From Heracleum sosnowskyi (Eukaryota; Streptophyta; Magnoliopsida; Apiales; Apiaceae), in NCBI GenBank assembly GCA_030848705.1, contig CM061239.1, positions 85,480,363 to 85,544,362 on the forward strand: DNA of 64,000 nt, read 5' to 3'. A program made the translations under genes and the position numbers. The notes under the pieces were generated by a model. The model was not told the DNA's origin. It searched no databases and saw only the letters and a program-made list of their open reading frames with translations. The stretch's first letter is position 1; every line of letters begins with the position of its first letter. Below, in pieces: positions 54,959-64,000 of the stretch.

Positions 54959-55745
54959 ATGTCTTCTGCACTATCACTCCGGAGCATACTGGATGCTCAC
55001 AAATTGACTGGTCCTAATTTTGCTGACTGCCTTCGAAACCTGAAAATTGTTCTCAGGGTTGAGAAGCTGGAATATGTGCTTAACTCACCTAAGCCTGCTG
55101 AACTTGCTGACGATGCACATGATGATGAACATGTTGTGTATCGTAAGTGGATAGATGATGCAAATGTTGCTCAATGTATCATGCTAGCTTCCATGAACAT
55201 TGAGCTACAAAAGCAGCATGAGCATATGGATGCTCACACTATCCTAACGCATCTACAAGAGTTGTATGATGTGGCGGGGAGGACATCTCGATATGAGATA
55301 TCCAAGGAGTTGTTCCGTTGTAGGATGTCTGAGGGATCGTTTGTGAATGACCATGTACTTAAGATGATCAATTTGATTGAACGTCTTGGACAACTTGGTT
55401 TCAACATGGATGGGGAGCTGAGTCAAGACTTGGTCTTGCAATCACTTCCGGGTTCGTTTTTGCAGTTTATTGTGAACTTTCACATGAATAAGTTGGACGT
55501 TAGCCTGGCTGAACTCGACAACATGTTGAAGACTGCGGAATCAAATTTTCCCTCTAAGAAGAGTTCTGTTCTTCTAATTGGTGAAGGTTCCAATCCTAAG
55601 AAAAGGAAGAAGAACCCTCCCAAGAAGAAGAAAGTAGGTGAAAAAAAGGTCGGTTCCACCAAAAGCTGAAGACCCCAAAAGCAAAGCTGTTTTCTTCCAC
55701 TATAACAAGGTGGGGCACTAGAAGAGGAACTACAAGGTTTACCTT
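54959..55745 (+). pseudogene. copia-5 gag, frameshifted, zinc knuckle destroyed
   Basis: I chose the ATG at 54959 (MSSALSLRS), as in related Gags, rather than the one 11 codons upstream. The capsid region is complete to about residue 200 and is followed by a Lys-rich tail. A frameshift near 55660 separates it from the knuckle. There two Cys codons have become Tyr (FHYNKVGH, RNY) and a TAG interrupts it (55720-55722), all consistent with G-to-A changes. Confidence 0.85.
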
Positions 55746-58237
55746 GCAGAATTGAAGAAGAAGAAGGGTAGTGAGACTGCCGCTTCTGATTTAGGTATGC
55801 TCATGATTGAACGTACTAATAAAAGGAAACGGGATGATGAAAATCTCACCTATTTGTGGCACTGCAGACTTGGTCATATTAGTGAAAATAGACTTCGTAC
55901 ATTGCATAAGGAAGGGTTACTTGAACCCTTTGATTTTGAATCATATCCTACATGCGAGTCTTGTCTATTGGGTAAAATGACCAAATCTCCATTTAGTGGA
56001 CATGGAGAGAGGGCTGCAGATTTGCTAGGATTGGTACACACAGATGTATGTGGACCGATGTCTACGCAAGCCATGGGTGGATTTTCGTACTTCATTACTT
56101 TCACAGATGATCGATCTAAATTCGGATATATGTATTTGATGAAACACAAGTCTGAAGCCTTTGAAAAGTTCAAAGAATAAAAGTATGAAGTGGAGAAACA
56201 AACCAAACATAGTATTAAAACCCTTCGATCAGATCGAGGTGGTGAATACTTGAATGGAGAATTTCTAGATTATCTCAAAGAAAATGGTATAGTCTCTCAG
56301 TGGACTCCTCCATATACTCCACGGTTGAATGGGGTATCTGAAAGGAGAAATCGAACTTTGTTAGACATGGTTCGATCCATGATGAGCTATGCAGATCTTC
56401 CAGTATTCCTTTGGGGTTATGCATTGGAAACCTCAGCATATTTACTGAATAAGGTGCCTTCCAAATCTGTTCCTCAAACTCCATATGAGATATGGAAAGA
56501 AAGGAAACTGAGTCTTAAACACGTTAAGATTTGGGGATGTCCAGCTTATGTCAAGAAAGTTGACCCTGATAAGCTGGAATCTCGATCCGTAAAATGTAAG
56601 TTTGTGGGATATCCTAAAGAGACTTTAGGGTATTACTTTTACACCGATCATAGGGTATTTGTCTCCAGACATGCTACCTTCTTGGAAAAACAGTTTATTC
56701 TTGAAGGGAACAATGGGAGCAAAATAGAACTTAATGAAGTTCAAGAAGCACAAACTACTACGGTTCAAGAGGAAACATCTGTTCAGACTGAACAACCTTC
56801 TGTGGAACAGCCCATTCGTAGGTCAGAGAGAGTGTCTCGCCAACCTGAGGGGTATTATGGCCTTGTCATTGAGAATGACAATGAGTTGTCAATCATTGAT
56901 GATGACGACCCTATGACCTATAATGAGGCTATGAGTAGTGTTGACTCAGAGAAATGGCAGAGTGCCATGAAATCCGAAATGGATTCTATGTATACCAACC
57001 AAGTATGGATTTTGGTTGAAGCACCCAAGGATGTGAAGCCTATTGGGTGCAAATGGGTATACAAGAGAAAGATTGGAGCAGATGGACAGGTGGAGACCTA
57101 TAAGGCCAGGCTCGTGGCAAAAGGATTCAGACAAAGGCAAGGGATTGACTTTGATGAAACTTTTTCGCCTGTAGCCCTGTTAAAATCAATTCGGATTTTG
57201 CTTGCGATTGCTGCTTACTACGACTATAAGATCTGGAAAATGGATGTGAAAACAGCCTTCCTCAATGGGAAACTTGAAGAGGAAGTGTATATGACACAGC
57301 CAGAGGGTTTTGTTTCCAAAGGGAATGAACACCTAGTGTATAAGCTGCTACGAACCATATATGGATTAAGGCAAGATTCTCGTAGATGGAACGTCCGTTT
57401 TGATGAGACAATCAAAGAGTTTGATTTTATCAAAAACATAGATGAACCATGTGTCTACAAGAAGGTTAGAGGGAGCGTGGAAACATTTCTTGTTTTGTAT
57501 GTGGATGACATACTTCTGATAGGAAATGATATATCGATGCTACAATCAGTCAAAGTGTGGCTATCAAAGAACTTCACTATGAAGGACATGGGAGAAGCAT
57601 CCTACATTCTCGGTATGAAGATCTAAAGAGATAGATCTAGAAGAATGATAGGTCTTACCCAGGGTACATACATCGAGAAAGTGCTTAAAAGGTTCATCAT
57701 GGAAAACTCCAAGAGAGGTCTCATACCAATGAGCCATGGAGTATCCCTTTCCAAGAAGATGTCTCCTAAGACACCTGAAGAAAGGGAGCGTATGAGTAAG
57801 ATTCCTTATGCTTCGGCAATAGGATCTATCATGTACGCGATGTTATCTACTAGGCCTGATGTTGCTCAGTCAATTAGTGTGCCGAGCAGATATCAGTCCA
57901 ATCCAGGTGAAGACCACTGGAAAGCAGTGAAGAACATCCTTAAGTATTTGCGAAGGACTAAGGATATTTTTCTTGTTTTTGGTGGATCTGAGTTGAAAAT
58001 AGAGGGTTATACTGACTCTAGTTTTCAATCAGAAAGTAATGATAGCACATCCATGTCAGGGTACGTGTTTACTCTGAATGGTGGTGTGATTAGTTGGAAG
58101 AGTTCCAAACAGTCTACAACGGCTGACTCCACAGCGGAAGCAGAGTATATAGCTGCAAGTGAGGCTGCAAAAGAAGCCGTTTGGATGAGGAAATTTGTTT
58201 CTGAGTTGGGAGTTGTTCCTAGCATTGAGGAGCCTAT
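55746..58237 (+). pseudogene. copia-5 pol lacking protease (integrase, RT, RNase H)
   Basis: The sequence passes from the Lys-rich link after the knuckle directly to the integrase HHCC finger (LWHCRLGH ... CESC). No D(T/S)G protease motif exists between, so that domain is deleted. The integrase D, D and E motifs (HTDVCG, SDRGGEY, SERRNRT) are present, with a TAA at 56178-56180 between the first two. RT keeps YVDD. A second TAA occurs at 57624-57626. RNase H (GYTDSSFQ, AEAEYIAASE) is cut by gypsy-3. Confidence 0.9.
58233..58237. repeat. Presumed left TSD of gypsy-3 (CCTAT)
   Basis: These five bases precede the TG of the LTR. The partner copy is outside the window, so this is unconfirmed. Confidence 0.45.
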
Positions 58238-61200
58238 TGTAACAGCCCAAATCCGGGGTCAGGGATTTAGGGTAGTCACAATCCATGTACTCCTTGCCTT
58301 ACCTGTATTACTCACACCATTCATAATTCACCTGCTCATGACCCCACAATATATGTCTCACACACACACACACAGGTTAGAGTCTCAGAAACGACACAAC
58401 ACAACAACTGCGGAATAAATAATTTTTATTACAATACCCAAATGTCTTTTGAATCTGTTACTGATACAATTTCTAAGTATTGTTACATTACCAACTTAGC
58501 CTTCTGATGCTCACAATCCTCTAATACCATTCATGTCTATACATAAGTTGAATGCCAAAAGTCGTATCCTGATTCGATTGGTTCGTACTACTCTTCGGGA
58601 TCACTGCTAGAAACTGTTTATGGAAACGCCTTGCGGGGTATGTGCCGTCCCATTGGCATCCTGCTTCGCTGCTATATAATATATATAAAACAATAGCAAG
58701 AGTGAGCGATAGCTCAGCAAGGTAATAAAAGAAATATGGCATAATCCTGCCTTTAACTCAACCCAGAATAAAGCGGGTATAAGACAATAATTTGTCAAAA
58801 TATCTCGATACTGAAATTATTTCCTTATCGGAATGTATTCCCAAAAACAGTACCATTAATGTACTTCAAATATCATTTCATAATATTTCTACAAGCTTTT
58901 GCTATATTAGGAACAAAGTTCTAGTATAATATAAAAGATAAGGTTTCAAAGTAAACCAATATAACTCTTCCAAAAATATCTGCTATGTAAGCAGAATATC
59001 AACACATAACTTAAAAGAAGTTATAAGATGATTCAGTATAAACAACTCCCTTACCATAACTCATGTTATGTAAGGTATCCACAGAGTCATATGATATAAA
59101 AGAGGAAGTTACGAGGAAAATTAATATAATATTTTCGTAACCCAAAATCCACTTAGGTATATATATCCTTAATCAGGTTTTATCAGAGTCATACTCATAA
59201 AATAAAAGATGAAGTTGCAAGAATTTATTGACACTTCATTTCCAAACACTTTTCGACCCCCTGCCAACACGATTGGTTCATCACCCCAATACATGTTGCA
59301 GGAATATCCAAATTGGATGATGAACTAATACTGGAGTTGCTACCGCGCCCGCTGTGCCTAACCTTGCTATGATCAGTAGCAGGTCGCACCGCTCAAATAT
59401 GTTTTCTAAATGTAGATGGAAGAATCACGACGACCTGACATTGTCTACCGCCTTCCAGTGACCTGCCAACCCAATTGGGGCCATAAAAGTTGGATGGGTC
59501 AATCGCAACTGGACCACTTACACCACTCCTAGTTCAGATGAAATCCATGACTCTGAAACGTAAAGGTCGTCCTCCGTTCCCCAAGTGTAACACTTGTTGA
59601 TACGACTCCACTAAGTAGTTATATCTAGGTTGGAAAGGAAGATTCCCCAATATTTCCCAAGCTAGGCTTGTTAATGGATATCAACTTGTTCCATGAATTT
59701 ACCCCTCGATCGTTGAGGTGGTAACACAATATTTGACTTGCAGCAATTACATTGTTCCGAAAAATATCCGTCTCTTGACAGTTTTTGAATTGAGAGTTTA
59801 AAAAGAGTAGTTGTCACTTAAATCAGGTTTCCCATATTTTTGATAGTTGAGCGAGCATTTAAATCCCTTTTAAAAGACAGATTTAAATGGAAAAACATTG
59901 TTTTGGGAACCTCTTTTTGATTTGAAAAGAATTAATAATATTTATTAAATACGTAGCCTAAACGAATATTTGAAATAATATTCATTAAGTAAGTATCCTC
60001 AAATGAATATTTGAAAATAATATTTATTAAATAATTAAGCCTCAAATGACTATTCAAAATAATATTCATTAATTAATAAATTTCAAATGAATATTCGAAA
60101 ATAATCTTCATTAAATAATTAATCTCAAATGAATATAAATGATATTCTGTAAGTCGATAATCCTCAAATGAATATTAATAAATAATATTCTTAAAATGAA
60201 TATTAATAAATAATATTCTTAAAGTCAATAATCCTCAAATGAACATAAATGATATTCTGTAAGTCGATAATCCTCAAATGAATATAAATGATATTCTGTA
60301 AGTCGATAATCCTCAAATGAATATTCATACATAATATAAATAGTAAATCCTCGAATAACAGTACCCGATATCTTTATCGGAAAATAACCTTTATCATATA
60401 CAAAATATAATCACTTCTGATCTTTCAAGAAAATCACACGCCCTTATCCTAGGGCAAATATAAAGCCCTGGCTTATAGCTGATATCCCATATCTAGCTTA
60501 TAAGCCAGTTACCAAATCATTTTCAAATAATAACCTTCGAATGAGGTAATATTCAAATAACATTCCTCAAATCATTTCCAGGTAATTAATACTTTCTAGA
60601 AATATTATTAATATTTAATAATAATATTCTTCAAGATGAATAGTACTCTGCCGCTGGAATCCCTCCGGGTTTCCACGACTATCTATATAACACAAATATC
60701 GACTCCCGGTCTAGAGTCGAAACAATAAACATGCTCTTATCTATAGAGCTACAAGGTATCCCGGTTCATAAGTACATTATCTCACAGCTCGTATAATATC
60801 CAAAAGTCAAATTCTATTTAACACGATATATAACATGTATCGCAAAACTGTATAACTCCACACATGGCAACAACAGTAATATATAATCAATACTTCAAAG
60901 TATAGATTTAGGAAACTTGCCACAATACTCACAACAAAGATTTGATATATATAACTTGGGAATACACAAGTATTGAATATTTGAAAATATACCTACTCTG
61001 AACAATAGAGTAAGGTTTAGCAAACTTGCCTGATGCTCGAGAAGTGATAGGGGTTCGCGACGATGCCGGACAATCTAGACAAAGTCAAACGAAAACACAC
61101 GGTTAATCCCCTCGATAAACCACTTATAACTCAATGCTTAAACACGTAAGCGAAATACAACCAAGGCGTTACTTGCTCGCTCTAGCGTCACACTAAGTCC

Positions 61201-63116
61201 ATGTTATTCGTCAAATACTTATATCATAAGTTTGGTTCGAAATCCATCCTCAAATCCAAGTTATACTTAACCATTTGGAACCTTGGTTTCTAAGTCTTGT
61301 TTTTAGTGGTTTTCACTTGCGCGACCTCGACTAAAACATTTTTATAAAATCGAAAGATAATCTTTTTAATCCGAATCATTTTCGTGAGCCTTCCTAACTG
61401 TCTCTAGTATTATTCCTGAAAGTTTCACATTTTAATATGGCTTCTAAGTGGTCCAAATATAGCCTCAAAAAGACTGACCAGAGAGGGGTTGTTCCTCCGA
61501 ACGACGTTTACTAAAACTCACTTTTCTCTCAAACCGTAAATCGTATCGACATGATCTTTATATCAAAACAAACCTTAAAACAAGGCCTACATGTTCATGG
61601 TCAATGTTGCCCAAAAATATTCCAAGACCAGTTCGCAATCCTTGCTCAAAACAGCCTTAAATCAAATGGGCATTACGACGGCTATAACTCGGATATTCCC
61701 AAATTTCAAATCATCCAAAATGCATATCGATCACTCCACTCAACATATACATCTTATTCAACCAAGAAATGAGGCCAAGCAATGCCTTTACGTTCTTAAA
61801 ACTCAATATAACTTCTAACAAAGCCCAATCATAGCTACTAAGATCATAAGCATGTTTTTACACCATTAAAGCTTCAAAAATCACTTAATACATTCAAGGG
61901 TTCAAGGTTCATACCTCCTCCAAGCTTGTTTACTTCCAATGCACCTATATAAACTTAGATCCTTGCTTAATACAACCTTTGGAAGCCACAAACTCAATAT
62001 CCAAAAACAAAACAAAATACAAGTTACTATTCATCGTTACTTTGTAAACTCCATATAAAATCGAACAACAAGAGTTTGGTTCTCAACTTTTTACCACACC
62101 TTCTACTCTTCAAGGGCTTTCGTTTGAGTCCTACCTCATCACCAGGGGATGCTTGAAGCTCGACTTATTGGCTTTCTAAGGTGAGTGGTCGAAACTGGAA
62201 AAGCAGGGCAGTTTCTGTTCTCCGACTTGGGGAAGCGATTTGACTAGGCTACGCTCCTTTGTTGGCCATGACATTTTGAACGAATGTTGCCCATGGAGTG
62301 GAGAAGCTATGATTAAAATTTGGTGATTTAAGGATGGATAGAAATGGAGTTATGGATTTTTCTTTCCTTGATGCTTTTGCTGGGCAGAATGGGGGAGAAG
62401 AGAGTTCTTCTCTTTCTTTTTCTTTTCTTTATCTTGGTTAATCAATCAAAATGCTGATATTTTGTATAAGTGGTGAGTCATCACCTTGATGCCTTCTTCT
62501 TGCGACACTTGTCAAACATGCACTGGTTGAGATAAAGTAACTTTACTGGTTTGCTTTACTGATTCGTTTCCTTTCACATGGATGATCCAAATGTTGCATT
62601 CCTCGAATTAATCTTGTTACATGTTACTTCCATGTCTATATTTAATCCTGTAAATGTTGCCTTGTTCCTCTTGAAACGATTCAAAATATTTTCCAAAAAG
62701 AGCGAATAAAACGCTACGCGATTCTCGCAGTGAATAGTAACTATTCACTATTCATTCCAACAATTGAATCCTTAAATCAACTTTAATAAAATAATAAAGT
62801 TCCAAAATATTAAATCCTCAATTTTCATATCTCATTTCTTGAATATAATAATATATAATTCGCTGCCCGGTCGAATATTACACCAAAATAAAATTTGGAA
62901 TTTCTGAATTCCGATCGTCTTTGCATTCACTTATTTACTCCGTAGATCACTAATATGGCTTTGGAATATCCACACTACGTCTCGTACATAGGTGGCATGA
63001 AAAATTTTCTTAACCCTCAAAATCACTATTCATCCACCAAATTCACTATTCACTGATGCACTTAATCATAATAAGAAAAGTTTTAAATTTTACCAAAAAA
63101 ATTTCGGGTTATTACA
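58238..63116 (-). repeat. gypsy-3 3' LTR (4.9 kb)
   Basis: TGTAACAGCCC to GGGTTATTACA. It aligns in blocks with the solo LTR, including the hairpin repeats (59940-60360), the CCGATA/TATCGG hairpin (60365-60380), the CCGTAAATCG block (about 61533) and candidate splice sites (donor near 61914, acceptor near 58670). Short frames inside it are not genes. Confidence 0.9.
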
Positions 63117-63135
63117 GTCTCCCCTCCTTAAAAGG
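63117..63135 (-). other. gypsy-3 polypurine tract
   Basis: CCTTTTAAGGAGGGGAGAC on the minus strand is identical to gypsy-2. Confidence 0.88.
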
Positions 63136-64000
63136 ATTCCGTCCCGGAATCATCTTAGGAATAACTGGGGGTACTTCTCTCCCATTGCACTTTCTAACTC
63201 CCAAGTGGATTCTTCCACTTCTTGATTTTCCATAAACCTCTCACTAGCTTGGCAACCTCGTCACTTAGCACTTGCTCTCTTTTATCCGTGATTTCCACAG
63301 GTTGTTCTTTGTAAGTCAGACCAGGTTGTATATCTACCTGCTCGTACTCTAACATATCCCGGGCACCTATAGTATACTGACGTAGCATTGACACATGAAC
63401 CCCGTTATGACCATTCTACAAGTTTGGGGGGGGCAAGGCTGGCTCGTAGGCCCCCTTCCTGACGCGTTTTAAAATCATAAACGGCCCAATGAATCTCGGG
63501 CTCAACTTCCCTTTCTTTTCAAATCTCATTAATTCTTTCCATGGAGATACCTTTAGCATCACGAATCTCTACCTCATATTCTCTATCTTGTTTGTACAGA
63601 AATACACCAGCATAAACTTGCTTGTCATTCATCAACTTGCCATTTAGCTTATCAATAGCAGTACTATCTCTATACTCGCGGGCTTAGTCCGCATGCTTTC
63701 TCTGTCTGTCTTGGTTGTCACTAGCCGCTTGTTGGTGAAATCTTTTGTCTTTCTAGTTTGTCGGACTAACTTGGGTTTTGTGTAAAATCTCATCCTTTAA
63801 TTCCCGATCATTCGGAATCCCTCTCTATCTTATTTTAATTAAGGGTATTGGCCACCACATTGGCCTTCTCCGGATGGTAGTGTATCTCACAGTCATAATT
63901 CTAGGTCAATTCTAGCCATTTCTCCATCTCGTGTTATCTACTATCACGGGTAACTCAAAGCCAATTCATTACATTCCATAAAAATTGGTGGGTGCATTAG
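63136..64000 (-). pseudogene. gypsy-3 pol remnant with integrase core deleted
   Basis: From right to left: the end of RNase H (near 63850-63920, YHPEKANVVA), the start of the integrase finger (DEILH, near 63790), then a jump to the integrase C-terminus (RQRKHAD, near 63700). The DREYEV region and a degenerate chromodomain-like tail (63194-63394) follow. The catalytic core is absent. A non-retroviral insert is present at 63588-63659. Confidence 0.85.
63588..63659 (-). pseudogene. Captured fragment resembling a poly(A)-binding protein RRM
   Basis: 24 codons on the minus strand read like the end of RRM2 of plant poly(A)-binding proteins, around the core LNGKLMNDKQVY. It lies between gypsy integrase motifs that are adjacent in gypsy-2, and AGATAG occurs at both edges. 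The identification is from memory of the family and needs a search. Confidence 0.65.

Larger units (their letters stand above)
51489..58237 (+). mobile_element. copia-5: Angela-like Ty1/copia element, 3' end outside
   Basis: 5' LTR, PBS, a long structured leader, gag, integrase, RT and most of RNase H are present on the plus strand. gypsy-3 interrupts RNase H. The gag and integrase motifs resemble the Angela/RIRE1 group (family recognition from memory). The protease is deleted and several stops occur. Confidence 0.88.
58238..64000 (-). mobile_element. gypsy-3: Tekay-like element, right part outside
   Basis: 3' LTR, PPT and a heavily deleted pol lie on the minus strand. It is inserted in the RNase H of copia-5. 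Confidence 0.88.

Noticed and set aside
58238..63116. Solo LTR in copia-5
   Set aside because: A matching polypurine tract and pol remnant follow directly, so it is the 3' LTR of gypsy-3.

Overview
This is nuclear DNA from a flowering plant, most likely a eudicot (the family cannot be fixed from the sequence). I found no ordinary host gene, tRNA or rRNA. Nearly all 64 kb is LTR retrotransposons inserted into one another: chromodomain Ty3/gypsy elements of the Tekay/Del type, Ty1/copia elements of the Sirevirus (SIRE/Maximus) type that carry an extra ORF after pol, and one Angela-like copia element. All boundaries were read by hand from TG...CA LTR ends, primer-binding sites (PBS), polypurine tracts (PPT) and target-site duplications (TSD).

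Left nest (1-36.6 kb). copia-1 (1798-14999, minus) is complete. It has two nearly identical LTRs, a perfect 5-bp TSD (AGATA) and intact gag, pol and ORF2. It sits inside gag-pol of gypsy-1 (1-21224, plus; 5' LTR outside the window). gypsy-1 sits inside ORF2 of copia-2 (21225-32012, minus), which also carries a solo gypsy LTR (23744-27591, TSD TCAAC). copia-2 sits at the end of pol of copia-3 (32013-36632, plus; its left part is outside the window). This gives a four-level nest, with the youngest element innermost.

Right nest (36.6-64 kb). gypsy-2 (minus) keeps a 3' LTR stub, a decayed gag-pol and an extra leader ORF. copia-4 (minus, truncated) is inserted into that leader ORF. A junction near 50336 leads to a gypsy LTR fragment. 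copia-5 (plus, Angela-like) follows from 51489, and its RNase H is broken by the 4.9-kb 3' LTR of gypsy-3 (minus), whose deleted pol runs off the window.

Only copia-1 looks able to work. gypsy-1 has lost a catalytic Asp of reverse transcriptase, copia-2 has lost the YVDD segment, copia-5 has lost its protease, and gypsy-3 has lost its integrase core. The most striking non-coding signals are as follows. (1) The copia-5 leader has four hairpins with different stems around one conserved loop motif. (2) The same leader has three 27-bp palindromes. (3) Each of the four Sirevirus-like elements has its own short self-complementary motif, in the LTR and again around pol-ORF2 for the three elements where both can be seen. 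(4) A short piece resembling a poly(A)-binding-protein RRM lies inside gypsy-3 pol. (5) There are candidate introns within the gypsy LTRs.
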